From assembly GCA_034509735.1 (NCBI GenBank), contig JACGWO010000005.1, positions 26,468,383 to 26,532,382 of the forward strand: a stretch of DNA of 64,000 bases. Direction: 5' to 3'. Source of the DNA: Sesamum alatum (lineage: Eukaryota > Streptophyta > Magnoliopsida > Lamiales > Pedaliaceae). Both the position numbers and the translations under genes were made by a program. This document shows, piece by piece, positions 1 through 12,996 of this stretch. Below the pieces are notes generated by a model. It was given only the letters and a program-made list of their open reading frames with translations, was not told the DNA's origin and ran no database searches. Every line of letters begins with the position of its first letter. Position 1 is the stretch's first letter.

Positions 1-1507
1 TAGGCCTGACTATTATCCTATCCTAATTAGTAAACATGGAATTGAGCAGTGTAGAGTACCTTCTCTTTAACCTTGAAACAAACATCTAAACTGCAAACAA
101 GTAGGGGTGGCAACGGGGTGGGTTTTGGTCCCCCCCCCCACACCCCATGCGCCGGTTATTTTTTAACTCTGCCCCGCCCTGCCTCGGTATAAAAACTCGT
201 CGGGGTGGGTCCAACTCGGTAGACACAGTTATTTTTAATTATTTTTTTATTTGTTTTATAAATTTAAAAAAAATTAATATATCAATTACAAATAAAATTG
301 TTCATGATCTACCGCAAATTCAAGTGAAAAAAGATTTTGAAGTAGAAATGTAATTGTTCATAATAAAACAAGTCAAATAATTTATATCAATTATACATTA
401 GTAACAACTTCTTTGTTTTCCTCATCATTAAATATTGCAGTACAATTTTTTCAATTTATCAATTATTGAACAAGTACCTAACAATAAATAAATTAAATGA
501 TATAATATTTTGTTATTATTATTTATCATGATAAAGTAAATATATATAGACAAGCGTAGAACCCGCGCTATGCACAGTTATATATACATATACATATATA
601 TATGTTTTAAGAAAATAAATATTTTTTATAATATATTACGGTATAAAGGAAATTTTTAAATAAAATAAAATTTTATTTTAATAGGTAAAACATAGTAGTT
701 TTAAATTTTTAATCAATCTTTATTATTATTAAAAATAATATTTTCCTACACATACGACATATTTCTACTTACCAAAAATTTTATGTATATGAGAATTACT
801 TTCAGACAATGACATTCAATTAAATACACAGATCACTTTTAAATGTATCCAGTCCTACATAAAAATATAAAAACGAAATTTTTTGTATTATATAGTTATC
901 TTCCATAAAAAGCTATATTAAAATACATAAATTTAATATGATCTTACTTATAAAATAAAATATAAATAAAAACAAGAATAAAAAAATACTTTTAATGAGT
1001 TATAAGAAAGATAACTTAAAGGAGAAAAAAAAAGAAAGAAAGATGAATAATAAACAGAAAAACTAATTTAAAATAATTTCAAAATATCATATCATTTCAT
1101 CAATTTGAACTAAGAAAGATAATGAGTAAATTATCATGAATGAAAAAATAAAATAAGTGAAAATAAAAATAAAATGAGTAAACTCAACTAAATCCATAAT
1201 ATAGTAATATTATCACGGGCAATGAAACAATACAAAAACTTTTATCGGGCGCAAAGAAATCTTAAGAGATGAAAGTTTTAATGTGCAAATAAAAGAATGA
1301 TTTGACAAAAAAAAAATCAACAATTAAAACAATAGATTTTTATCATGCATTCTCTAATAAAAGCCCGAGCGCATTCCAAAAAAAAAAGCAAGAGAAAAGA
1401 AAATAGATGAAAAAACTTATAATGATGAAAAGGATAAAATATGCAAAAGTTTAAAATACATAAATAGATTGAAATGTATTACTAAGCCATAACTGTTATA
1501 TTTTTAA
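1..1507. other. AT-rich intergenic DNA, no gene seen
   Basis: No reading frame here looks like a real protein. The stretch is dominated by A/T runs. Around 555-580 there is a short phrase (aacccgcgctatgcac) of the kind found near plant Helitron ends, but I could not pair it with a matching terminus. Confidence 0.5.
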
Positions 1508-2662
1508 TTAGGGTAAAATACAGACACCCCCCAATGTATGACGGTCTTTGCACTTTACCCCCAACTCTTTTTTTTTTTTTTTTTTCTTTTTACACTCCTC
1601 ATCCCAACCTTTATAATTTGTAACATAGTGTCTTTTTTTTTTTCACTTCAGGCGAATAAAAATGGAATATTCCATCTGTATGAACACACACGCTTGTAAT
1701 TGGATTTAGGATGGTATAAAATTATAATTTCAAGCCCCACCCTTTTTCTTTAGTTTAAAAAATGTACAAAGAATAAAAAAAAAAAAAAAAACTCAAAAAT
1801 CAATAAGGGTCTTCTTCTTCATCAGTCATTGCCAGCGGATGAAGAAGATGACCCTTCAACAATTTTGTTTTCGTCTTTGCAAGAGTTGTTGAAATTTTTG
1901 CAAGAACTTGCTTTTGTTCTCATTTTTTAAATAAAGAATTGAGTATTGACGAAGGCGGGGAGGAGGTGGTGGGGATGGTGGAGCTGTGGACGACTGTTGG
2001 ATTTGCTTTCTTTTGTCCTCGCCTTAATCGATCATACGAATGAGTGGGAGGAAAAGGGAGGATGAGATGATGGTGGGGTTAGTAGTTGTTCTAGTATGGA
2101 AGATGGAGAAGAATTGTGAGTTGCAACAGTTGTGGTTGGTTGTTACTGGTTTTTGGGCGGTGGAATAGGGTCTTTTTCTTCTTGAAGGGTCTTCTTGATT
2201 TGGGTCTTGGCAGACTTAGGTTTTTTACATCCACTTGAAATGGCGGCGGATCTAGGACTTCTTCATCTACTGGCAATGACGAATAAAGAAGAAGAATCTT
2301 ATTGGGTCTTGGGGAGCGAGGGGGTGGACATCGGCAGTCTTGGGCGTGAAGATGGTGGTGCAACGGTTGAAGGTGGTTGATGGCTGGCAATAGCTGATAA
2401 AGAAGATGACATTCTTGATTTTTTGGTTTACTTATTTATTTATGGTTTTGTTTTTTTAGATTGGGATATGAAATTATAATTTTACCCGGCCTTAAGTTTA
2501 CCATAAAGCGCGTGTGTTCAATCACCAAAATATTCTCTTTTTATTCCCTTGAAAGTGAAGAAAAAGGTAAAGTACTACAAAATGCAAAGGTTGGGTGTTT
2601 GAGTGTAAAAAAAAATTGGGGAGCAAAGTACAAAGACCCTTAAACGTTGAGGGTACATTTAA
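1508..2662. mobile_element. Non-autonomous DNA element with long (~200 bp) terminal inverted repeats
   Basis: The left arm (about 1510-1735) and right arm (about 2460-2660) are imperfect inverted copies of each other. Shared landmarks are 'gtctttgcactttaccccc', the run 'ggaatattcc' or its variants, and 'aaaattataatttca' at the inner edge of each arm. The same family occurs at 51,981-53,402. The middle contains proline/serine-rich low-complexity frames that I do not believe are genes. The right half lies inside the 889-bp tandem duplication described separately. No transposase is visible, so mobilisation would need one supplied in trans. Confidence 0.55.
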
Positions 2663-2850
2663 TCTTTTTAATCTATATCTATATCTATCTATATTCTATC
2701 TCTATTCTATATCTATATCTATATCTATATAAAAGTATGAATAGGGATTTTGGTTTTTTTCTTTTTTTAATTGAACTAAATTAGCCTTGTAATATTATTT
2801 TTTTAAGGATAAAAATATAAAATAATATACTTATTGATTCCTATTAATAA
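1962..2850. repeat. 889-bp tandem duplication, copy 1
   Basis: This copy starts at 'ggaggtggtggggatgg' and runs through the right half of the long-TIR element, a (TATATC)n tract (about 2677-2730) and the following 'aaaagtatgaataggg' segment. The next copy begins directly after it. The copies are almost identical, with a few substitutions such as tcggcagtctt versus tcggcggtctt. Confidence 0.9.
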
Positions 2851-3764
2851 GGAGGTGGTGGGGATGGTGGAGCTGTGGACGACTGTTGGATTTGCTTTCT
2901 TTTGTCCTCGCCTTAATCGATCATACGAATGAGTGGGAGGAAAGGGGAGGATGAGATGATGGTGGGGTTAGTAGTTGTTCTAGTATGGAAGATGGAGAAG
3001 AATTGTGAGTTGCAACAGTTGTGGTTGGTTGTTACTGGTTTTTGGGCGGTGGAATAGGGTCTTTTTCTTCTTGAAGGGTCTTCTTGATTTGGGTCTTGGC
3101 AGACTTAGGTTTTTTACATCCACTTGAAATGGCGGCGGATCTAGGACTTCTTCATCTACTGGCAATGACGAATAAAGAAGAAGAATCTTATTGGGTCTTG
3201 GGGAGCGAGGGGGTGGACGTCGGCGGTCTTGGGCGTGAAGATGGTGGTGCAACGGTTGAAGGTGGTTGATGGCTGGCAATAGCGGATAAAGAAGATGACA
3301 TTCTTGATTTTTTGGTTTACTTATTTATTTATGGTTTTTTTTTAGATTGGGATATGAAATTATAATTTTACCCGGCCTTAAGTTTACCATAAAGCGCGTG
3401 TGTTCAATCACCAAAATATTCTCTTTTTATTCCCTTGAAAGTGAAGAAAAAGGTAAAGTACTACAAAATGCAAAGGTTGGGTGTTTAAGTGTAAAAAAAA
3501 TTGGGGAGCAAAGTACAAAGACCCTTAAACGTTGAGGGTACATTTAATCTTTTTAATCTATATCTATATCTATATCTATCTATATTCTATATCTATATCT
3601 ATATCTATTCTATATCTATATCTATATCTATATCTATATCTATATAAAAGTATGAATAGGGATTTTGGTTTCTTTCTTTTTTTAATTGAACTAAATTAGC
3701 CTTGTAATATTATTTTTTTAAGGATAAAAATATAAAATAATATACTTATTGATTCCTATTAATT
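2851..3764. repeat. 889-bp tandem duplication, copy 2
   Basis: This is a near-identical head-to-tail copy of 1962-2850. The main difference is the (TATATC)n tract, longer here (about 3555-3645) than in copy 1, so that microsatellite changed length after the duplication. After the shared 'gattcctattaat' the sequence continues into further 'attacttttcacattat' repeats (3765-3855). Confidence 0.9.
3555..3645. repeat. (TATATC)n microsatellite
   Basis: Imperfect hexanucleotide array directly before 'tatataaaagtatgaatagg'. A 5'-TC followed by TATATAAAAG resembles the 5' end of many plant Helitrons, so this could be a Helitron 5' terminus next to a microsatellite. Confidence 0.85.
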
Positions 3765-4688
3765 ACTTTTCACATTATATGTATTTGCTCTTATTAATTA
3801 CTTTCACATTATTCATAGTTATTCCTATTAATTACTTTTCACATTATACTTATTTACCCATATTATTTTTGTGTATATTATATTCATAATATAATACACT
3901 TACTAGATAAAAATATCCCAATGATATAACATGAAATGACTGAAAAAAATCATGAAAATTGAAAGGATTTAATGTTGAGAATTTTTCTAGCATAGATATA
4001 AATGAGAATTAGTTAGATTACTAGACATATTAAAATATGGAGGTTAGATAACAAATGAAATCAATTAAATGAATTGTCATTTAAAACAAATATTTTGAAG
4101 AGTAAAATAGGTTAAAAGAAAAATGAGAATCAATTAAATTACTTATCATGTAGAGTGAATACTTTTTGTTGTAAGATAGACTAAAATATAATTTGAACAT
4201 TTGAGATGTCATTAATAGGTACCTTATATGATTCTTTAATCATCTCTAACATAATAGAACAAAATGACACTGTACATATTTGATCTTTTCAACTATACAA
4301 TAAAAATCGCTCCTTGTAAAAATATATCAAAAGGTCTAAATGTTACTCCTAAACCATCACTACACATATCTTTTTCTGAAAAAAAAAAAAGAATAAAAAA
4401 TGGGCATACAACCATAGATAAATATTGTCTATATCTATGTATGTTATAAAAGTGTAAACGAGTTGCCATGTTTTATGTTTCTTTCTTTTTTGTGATGTAA
4501 AGTATATCATTTTTATAGAATATTAGATTATAAATTTATGTGTACAATAAGTAATTTTGTAATAGTTGTTAACTACTTAGATAGTTGAACTGAGATAGAA
4601 TTATAATAAATATAAATTATAATAAAGAGTTCCATTCAATATACAGAGTTTTATTTATAACTAATTAAATAAAGTTAGTTAAAATCTC

Positions 4689-5328
4689 AGGGTTAATTAC
4701 ACTAACCTCCCCTGCTATTATGGGAATATACAAATTCTCCCCTCTTAGTATGAAAAAAAACAAATTGCCCCTTTTGGCTAAGAGGTGTTAATCAAATTTA
4801 ACGCTATGTGATTAAATGACCATTTTGAATTCATTTATAAAACTAAAAATAATTTAATAAATTTGAAAATAAAAGTGGACCAAAATATCTTCAAGTATTT
4901 CTTTTTTTCAAAATATAAGCTTTATTTTTTTATAAGATAATATAATTTCAATAAAGTTTGCAAGCTTTGATGATTGTTAGGAATAAAAATTAATGTTACA
5001 ACCTACACATACACATTATGTGATTAACAAAATATTATAAAACATACAGTAAAAGTTACAAGTATACACCCTTTTTAACTTTAAAAATAAGAAATTATCC
5101 CTTAGGGGTATTTAAGTCATAAAAAATAGAGTTATTCAGGTTGAGGGTATTATAGGAAGTTTAGACCAATTCTTTTATGGCATCAGCAAAATTAATTTAT
5201 TAAGTTGACTAACAGAAGGGAAATTTGTAATGTGGATATTTGAAATGGAAGCCTATGTAATTTTCATAGTACGAAGGGAGAATTTGTATATTTACATAGT
5301 AGTAGGGGAGGTCAATGTAATTACCCCT
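4689..5328. mobile_element. MITE with ~80-bp inverted termini (family shared with 23,546-24,174)
   Basis: The left end 'agggttaattacactaacc' is matched in inverse by the right end 'ggtcaatgtaattacccct'. The inner arms both carry 'aatatacaaattctccc'. A second copy of the same family, with the same interior, lies at about 23,546-24,174. I found no convincing target-site duplication. Related elements in this window with 9-bp duplications suggest a Mutator-like origin. Confidence 0.8.
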
Positions 5329-6890
5329 AATACTAACTAGAAAAAATATATAGGTTATATAATTAGGAGAAGATACACTTTGAAAACTTGAAGAAGCATC
5401 TCTTTGAAAGCCAGGAAAGCAATCCATGGGACAATTTGCCATTAATTTAATCTAAGTTAAATTTTATAATAAGATATTATAAAAATATGAGCAACTTGAG
5501 ATTTTTATTTTTTTTTTTTGGTGTGTTGATTAACAATATTAAAATTGCATAGAAATTATAATTTCATATGTCCATAAAAAATATTCCGGGGTACCTAATT
5601 AATAGTATAATACCCCAAGTTCAATGAAAATAAACTTCAATGAGAAACAAGCACATTATATAAGTTTATCATAAAACCAATCATTTATGAAAAACAAACT
5701 TAGAATATGATAATTATTTCATAAGTGGTTTTATAATCAATTGTCATTATAATATTAATTCTAAAATCATAATAATATTATTCAAAACTTATTTTATGAA
5801 TTAAACGAGTCTATATTTTTTTTTATTATTTAATGCACAAATTACATGGTCTATAAGATTTCTACCACATCATTTTCAATAATAAGTAATTTAGTTATGT
5901 ATATTTATATTATTAATTTGACCCTAACTTATAAAATTAGTCAATGATTTTTATGCTTATTCCATTCAATTCATTCCATAAGATACTATTTGTCAATTTA
6001 GACTATTTTCCACCAACATGAGGAATAAATGAAAAGTAAAGATATTATTACAAAAAATTATATTATAAACAACCTTATTGATAATTAGTATAAGAGTTCA
6101 AAAATAAAAAAAATAAAAATAAAAATAAAAAGCTAATTTTTATTTATTTCTTGCTTTGCACAACTAAAAAAAAAAATTATTTCTTTCGTGAAGTAAATTT
6201 AGAATATATGGATTAATTTAAATGATAACTTTTTATTACAAATATAGGCATGGAAAAAGTAAAGTAATATTTTATAAATAAAAACAAATATAAGGATGAA
6301 AAATTAATATTATAAAGAGAAATAATTATAAGATCTAAAATTTCAGTAGAAGGTAAAAGAACCAAAAGATTAATTATAGATGTTTTCACATAAATAATGG
6401 TGAATTTCTCATCACAAATATAGAGATGAAAGATAAGTATCATAGAGAGAATTAATTGTAAAATCTAAAAGTTTATAAGACGGAAATATCTAAAATGTAA
6501 AATTCCTACATTCTTTTGTAAAATTGATCATAAGTCCAACGAAACATAAGAGGAGATTCAAGGGAGCCATTAATTATGTGAATTTTTTAAATGAAATTAA
6601 TCATTTGATTTTAATGGTTATTAACGAGTGTTATATTTACTGAAATTTTAAATTAAAACTCCTAATCTTAATCATCATTTGATCATAGACAACTTTCATT
6701 TTTAAGTATAAGTACAGATTTCTACATACAAGATATTTATTTTATATATAAGATTATATTGATATCTATACATCAACACTTATGAAATATTCAAAAAGTT
6801 TCTTGAAATAGATTTTTCTAATACCCAATAATATAATAACTATCATGTACTAAATAATAGAAAATGAGAGATACTTGGGCTTTCTTTTAA
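5329..6890. other. AT-rich intergenic DNA
   Basis: No believable coding frame and no repeat structure that I can define. Short AT-rich open frames on the minus strand lack any recognisable domain. Confidence 0.5.
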
Positions 6891-7252
6891 CTAGAGGTAT
6901 GTGGCACACTCGATGTGTGTGATATTTATTTTCTATAATAAATAAAGTAAAATAAATATAATATTGAAATGAATTCGAGAGATTAAATAAATGTTAAGAC
7001 AAAACAATATATAAAAATGACTAAGATAAAAATATATAATTATGAAAGAGAAAATTCTGAAGTGAGAGAAAAAAAAATAAAAATAGGTAACACTAAATAA
7101 TTATTTACAAAGGTAGTTTTATAGTTGGAGATAGTGGGGTGGGGGTTTTGAAGAGTGGGTGGATGGGAAATTAATAAATTATATTAAATATTAAAATTGA
7201 CATGCCAAAATAATTGAGACACCAATTCACCCCTCTTCAATTATATATAATA
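6891..7252 (-). mobile_element. Small non-autonomous Helitron, 5' end interrupted by a second Helitron
   Basis: Read on minus, the 3' end is CTAG followed by T (6891-6894), preceded by a hairpin with stems 6905-6909 and 6915-6919. This is the CTRR-plus-hairpin layout of Helitron 3' termini. Its 5' portion ('aattgaagaggggtgaattggtgtc' on minus, about 7215-7250) resembles the 5' portion of the neighbour at 7253-7555. It appears to be split close to its 5' end by that neighbour, leaving a few bases of 5' end beyond 7555. Confidence 0.6.
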
Positions 7253-7555
7253 CTAGTAAGTGTGGCACATTCTATATATGTGCATAAATTTTAAAAAATA
7301 TTTTGAATAAAATACATTGATAAATTATATTATTTTATCTTTATAGAGTGAAAAATTACCTAGTATATATTTATAAGATAATATATATATATATATATAT
7401 AAGATAAGAATGAATGAGAAACAAAAAACTACCAATAAGTAGTTATGGAATAAGTGAAGAAGTTAAAAATAATCAATTAATTTATTTTTAAAAAAAATGA
7501 CAGACCAATTAATTTGGACACCAAATTGGCCCTCTCCAATAATAAATAGTATAGA
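7253..7555 (-). mobile_element. 303-bp non-autonomous Helitron
   Basis: On minus it begins TCTATACTATTTATTATT at 7555 and ends CTAG at 7253, with A on the 5' side and T on the 3' side. This matches the A|T target preference. The 3' hairpin has a perfect 6-bp stem (7265-7270 with 7278-7283) about 8 bases before CTAG. It contains a (TA)n tract at 7379-7401 and no protein, so it would need Rep/helicase in trans. Confidence 0.7.
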
Positions 7556-9240
7556 TAGATAGATATAGATGATAATATAGTTTAAATAAAACAATGTGGT
7601 TTCATTCTATCGTAACATTTTGATTACATTAGATTTTCAAATAAAATCAATTCGTATGAAACTAGACTTTAAGAGCATTTTAGTCATAGGTGATAGTCAT
7701 ATAAAGTACCTCCTATGAGATAATTGTGCTCGTTTAAATTAATATTTTTTGTAATTGGGAAGATGATATGATACTTTTCTAATTTTTGGCACTAATTAAA
7801 TATTGTCCATCTACTATAATTCGAAAGTACAAATTAAGATGAATTCATAGAAAAAAATAAAGAAAAAATATAAAATTTTAACTCTTTAAAACTTTGCTAC
7901 TAAATCAAAAAGAGCTACTGATTAAATAAGTAAATAAATATATATTAAATTATAATATTATTTGGATACACACCTTTTCAATTCTATTTATCCAGTTAAT
8001 TATTCATTGTATATTTATTTACTTGAATAATACTATAATTATTGTAATATAAACTTAAATTTGTAAAACTACATATTTATATTAACGAGCCCAATAAAGT
8101 AAATAATTTTGAACTTTTTTCTTTTAGTTTTCAAGTATTCAGATTAAGCAAAAGACATAAAAGTAAGAAAGGTATTTTTGTATACTATTACATTTTCTTT
8201 TCATATTTTTTCTTGATTAGACTAATCGAATCATATATGGTCCTCTAAAAAATATAAAAATGATAAATGATAAAACAAAAAGAGAGACTTAAAATAATTA
8301 ATAATTTGTTTTTTCCTTTTTCTAATATACTTTTTCTTCTGGTGTATTTGTAATTTGATTTTATCATGTTTCTTTATGAAAATATCAGAGAAAAAAACAT
8401 GGATAATATTTTTCAGAATTATTACATAATAGCTACAATTTTATATGGCAATAAACCAATATTATGAATATCTAATTAAAAGTGTAATTAGACCAATAAT
8501 TAGACTCTTAAATATTTAATAAATTGAATATTTGATCATTAAAAATGTAAAATAGAAGTAATTGTTTTTGTATCATCTAAATTAAAAAATTTAATACTTA
8601 TTATTCCACTTTAAATCGTTTTATAGATGATTTACTCACTTTAGGACTTTGTTCTAGAATCTCTTTAGAAAACATGATGAATAAAATAATTTTTTTATAA
8701 TGAACTATTAGTAGAAAATTATTTTATAAATAACTTTAAATATAGTTAACATAAGGAGTAAAAATATATATATAAATAAATATATATATATATATATGTG
8801 TGTGTTTATTCTACTTTAATATATTTATATATCGTAAATGATGGACATACTTAAATTTTTGTATGCATTGCTTCTCCATTTATAAAAATCAATCAATATA
8901 TATTTTTTATTTATCAGTTTTAGTCATTGTATATCCTACACACATACATATAGTGTATTTTTAATATTTTTGTATATTTGTTATGTATGTATATGATTAT
9001 CTTTGCCCAAATTTACTTATACGAATGTGATTTACTTATACTAAAAAAGATGCATATATTGCAAGTAGAACAAATGTAATTATAATATTAAATAATAATT
9101 AAAGTGGGAAAAAAATATTTATCTTTTAACTATATTCTTTTACTTTGTAACAATAATAATGTTTATTTATAAAGTCCCTATTAAATTTAGTTAATATATT
9201 CTTATTATAAATTTATTTCATTGTTACAATGTAACAATTT
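7556..9240. other. AT-rich DNA, probably interior of a larger Helitron or plain spacer
   Basis: No protein-coding signal. It contains a (TATA)n/(TG)n stretch at about 8767-8808. I see nothing else definable. Confidence 0.4.
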
Positions 9241-9285
9241 ATTGAGATAATACGAATCACGTGCAACGCACGTACTTCTGACTAG
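9241..9285 (+). mobile_element. Helitron 3' terminus (hairpin plus CTAG)
   Basis: A perfect hairpin (ACGTGC 9259-9264, loop AAC, GCACGT 9268-9273) is followed after 8 bases by CTAG (9282-9285) and T. That is the standard Helitron 3' end. The matching 5' TC end might be near 3639, where TC-TATATAAAAG occurs, which would make a 5.6-kb element with other Helitrons nested in it. That pairing is inference only. Confidence 0.6.
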
Positions 9286-10290
9286 TTAATAAGAAAAAAA
9301 AAAGGTGGACCATATTGATATGCATGCTATGGGCTTATAGCAACTTGCAAATCATACAGCTATCTATTCAACTTTTGAAACTTCTAGGAGCAATATAAAA
9401 TTGTAAAGTACAAATGGGATCATAATATGACTCAAAACGACTTTTGAAAGATAAAATATGAAGCTTTATTTTCGTAAAAACTCAAGTTAATTGTTTTATA
9501 GTTCATGTTTTGAAGTGAATTAAGAAATTTAAACGTAATAACTTACTAATAGTAGATTATTTTCTTTCTTCCTAAAAAAAAGGTGAATCAGAAAATACGA
9601 TTTTCTCATTTATCAAAGGAATAAGCTAAATAACCTTGATCTTTTGTCATTAACAAATTGTTTTATTTATTACTATTTAATGACAAAGTAGTTTTATTTT
9701 CACGCATTCATATGTTTTCTTTTAAAAAGTAGATTATCATGTATTTAAACACAAAAATAAACAAAGAAATGCAAAAGCCAAAAGCAAAAGAAAGTGTTGT
9801 ACATCATTTAAACTTGAAGTAAAACTACAAAATAAAAAATTGAAAATAATATTTAAGATATATAAGGAATTGAATTAACCTATGACTTTAACAAGATAAT
9901 CTACAAAATTTTCAATTAAATTAAAATACACAATAGAAGAAAAGAAAATTCAAACAACCATGTTTGGATTTTTATTTTTTTGTTAAAAAAAAAGAGCTTG
10001 AATTACGGACATAAAAATACATATATGTTTCATGTAAAAGTGTAGAGATTTACAAAGGATATGGTTATATATTTATTAGAATCACATTAGATAGTTCGAG
10101 AAATCAATTATATAAAAGTAATCAAGTGATTCTTTTCATCTTGTAAAACATCATTAGCAGAAACTAAAGTAAATGAAATAAAAAAAGAACAACAAAATTT
10201 AATAGATGAAATTATAATATATGAAAAATATTGGAGTATAAAAAGATACAAAAGGGTAAAATATTAATATAAATAAAAGCGAAATGCCAG
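9286..10290. other. AT-rich intergenic DNA
   Basis: No gene or repeat recognised apart from A/T runs. Confidence 0.5.
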
Positions 10291-10297
10291 ATTAAGT

Positions 10298-10485
10298 AGA
10301 ATCATACAAATAAATGTTGAAACAAAATATGTAGCTATTAACAGTACATAAATTTGTTCCTTCTTGTTGAAAAGAAAAAAATAATAATAAAATCATACAA
10401 ATAAGTGTTGAAACAAAATATGTAGCTACTAACATTACATAAATTTGTTCCTTCTTGTTGAAAAGAAAGAAAAAATAATAAAACA
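10298..10485. repeat. Two tandem copies of a ~92-bp unit
   Basis: Each unit contains 'gttgaaacaaaatatgtagc', a short variable stretch, then 'acataaatttgttccttc' and 'ttgttgaaaagaaa'. The copies start near 10,304 and 10,397. Open frames on the minus strand here are a consequence of the repeat and not evidence of a gene. Confidence 0.85.
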
Positions 10486-10599
10486 TGTAAAAGAACAACA
10501 AAGTAAACTATAAAATAAAACCTCAATGATGAATCTGCAATATATACATATATATATAAAAGAAGTGGTGTATAAAAAGATACAAAGGGTCGAAATGTT

Positions 10600-11135
10600 T
10601 AAACATAAATAAAAACTAAATGGAAATTAAGTAGAATCATATAAAAAGAAAAACCAATAAGGACATCATGCAAATCAAAACAATGAAGCTATGCCAATAA
10701 ATAATAAATAAGTGAACACAATCAAGTCATATAAATAATTGAAGAAAATATAAATTTCAAAAAAGTAATGAAAAATAAAGAAATTGCTCAAAACTAATAC
10801 AAAAATAAAATTAGAGCACATGATAATAGATAATTGAAGTATTAAAACTTTTTATTATTGCAAAAATAGAAGTTTGAAAAATGAATAGTTTGTGTATGTA
10901 AATGGTAAAAATAAACCATCAATTAAAATAGTAAATATATGGGATATATTATTCCAAAACTTTGAATACATCCAAAGAACACCCAAAGACAAAAAAATAA
11001 CAAATAAAAAAGAAATTTCTAATAATAAAAAAATAAAGCTGGCAAATAAGAAAAGAAAAAGACAAAACGTGATAATCATATGGAAAATCAATTTGCTACT
11101 ATATTACAAGAAAAATAATATAAGTTACAATGCTG
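10600..11135. repeat. ~520-bp direct repeat, left copy
   Basis: This copy begins near 'attaagtagaatcatataaa' and ends near 'caagaaaaataatataag'. It matches 11,530-12,040 with scattered substitutions and small indels. A 122-codon open frame inside it (10,892-11,260) is Lys/Asn/Ile-rich, has no recognisable domain, and is not conserved as a frame in the other copy. Confidence 0.85.
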
Positions 11136-11529
11136 ACCAATATACATCTAGAAAGAAAACCTCCATTCATGCATTCAACGGGGTTGAGTTTGAGCTCAAC
11201 AAAAAATTATTAGTAGTGCATAATGGATTCACCTTTTTTGTTATTTCAAAATTCAATTGATATTTATATTTATATTTGACGTGATATTTAAGTGTTTGAA
11301 TTGGATGCAACTCTAGAGGAAGTACTATTTAGATATCTTCACGAGGGTTTCCCTATTTTCATGCCAAAAAAAATTGGGATTTAGTTTGTTAAGTTTTTTT
11401 TTAAAAAAAAAAGAAAAGAAACTAAAATTTCAACTGAAATTATACCAACCAATCAGAATTTTTCTTAGTAATTAAAAAATTCTAAATTCTAAGAATTTAG
11501 AATTTGGTCAAAATTGGCTAAATTGACTT

Positions 11530-12040
11530 AAATGCAAATTAAGTAGAATCATACAAACAGAAAAATCAATAAGGACATCATGCAAATCAAAACAATGAAG
11601 CTATGCAAATAAATATTAAATGAGTGAATACAATCAAATCATAGAAATAATTGAAGAAAATATAAATTTCAAAAAAATTAATAAAAAATAGAGAAATTAC
11701 TCAAAACTTGTACAAAAATAAAATTAGAGCACATGATAATAGACAATTGAAGTATTAAAAATTGTTATTATTGCCAAAAAAAAAGTTTGACAAATGAATA
11801 ATTTGTGTATGTAAACGGTAAAACAATAAACCATCAATTAAAATAATAAATATATGGGATATATTATTTCAAAACTTTGAACACATCCAAAGAACATCCA
11901 AAGACAAAAAAGAACATATAAAAAATTCTAATAATAAAAAGACGAGCCGAATAATAAAAAAGAAAAAGACAAAACATGATAATCATATGCAAAACCAATT
12001 TCCTACTATATTGCAAGAAAAATAATATAAGTTACGATCG
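11530..12040. repeat. ~520-bp direct repeat, right copy
   Basis: Partner of 10,600-11,135, offset about 910 bp. After the shared 'caagaaaaataatataag' the two copies diverge sharply. This one runs into a GC-richer patch (about 12,038-12,140) of unknown origin. Confidence 0.85.
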
Positions 12041-12140
12041 CTGCCATGTCCACCGTCGTCAATATTTTTCAACAGCGAGAGTCTTCGGGTCATCGACTGT
12101 ATTGAGGCCCGTTGTGTCGTCGGCTGACCGCAGCTTGACT

Positions 12141-12996
12141 AACACTCTCCTATTTTGGATACTTGTTTAATTCTCCATGTCCCCCTTCAACGATTTGCTC
12201 GATATTCAATAGGTTCATTTGATTTTATCAATTCTTAAGTTGGGGTTCGAATTCACTAAAACTAATTTTTTTGGGGTATTATCTATCAGAAATTTTGGGG
12301 GTTAGGAGTAAGAAGAAATCGTGGGGAATTCTTGAATTTTTATTTATATATGTGTGTGCAGTTAGTTGATGAGTTGTGTAGCCCACCTCATCCGTATTCA
12401 CCAGTATGGCCTTGTGAGTTGTTTGAGGTTTTGACTCTAGTAAAAAAACAAATCGAACCTGTTACTGCAAAAAAAAAAAAGAAAAAGAAAAATAAAGATC
12501 ATCGAGTTTAGGTTGGACCTTATCTAGAAAATCGGGTCTGCTATATTGTCTTCGGCTCTAGAGACCCATTAGGTTTTGAGTTGAATGGCTGGAGCCTAAG
12601 CATTAATAATTTCTTCGGGTATTCTTTCAACCTAGACATGTGCCTGGGTCAGGTAGGCCCTTGTCCTACCCTTTGACAGGCCTAACCCCTCCTAGAAAAA
12701 AGTAAAGATAATTTGCATAAAACTCCACTGTATTTTAAAAACTCAATTAAAAACTCCCATTTGTTAAAAAAATAGGCAAAATTTCCCTTGTGTTTGAAAT
12801 AAGGCACACTCTCCCCTTCTGTTATTTGACCTTAATGGTGTTAGAATTTTGTTATACCCCTACTATAGTACACCTTGAACTTCAATATAAAAAATAAACG
12901 GTCTAGATTTTAAATAATTTTAAAATATATTTTGATCTATATATATAATTATATATATGTATATATACCTTACATATATAATATAATATATATTAT
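12141..12996. other. Intergenic DNA with half-MITE remnants
   Basis: No gene seen. 12,715-12,850 has the feel of one arm of a MITE ('aaactcccatttgtt', 'aaaatttccc') whose other arm may lie beyond the solo LTR at about 14,690-14,830. I could not align the arms confidently. Confidence 0.35.

Noticed and set aside
2091..2390. 99-codon Pro/Ser-rich frame on minus, repeated at 2980-3279
   Set aside because: The two copies match because the DNA is duplicated. Composition is low-complexity, both strands are open, and it lies in a non-autonomous transposon.
10855..11260. Overlapping 78- and 122-codon frames
   Set aside because: Extreme Lys/Asn/Ile or Phe/Leu bias from AT-rich DNA. The frame is not kept in the duplicate at 11.5-12 kb.
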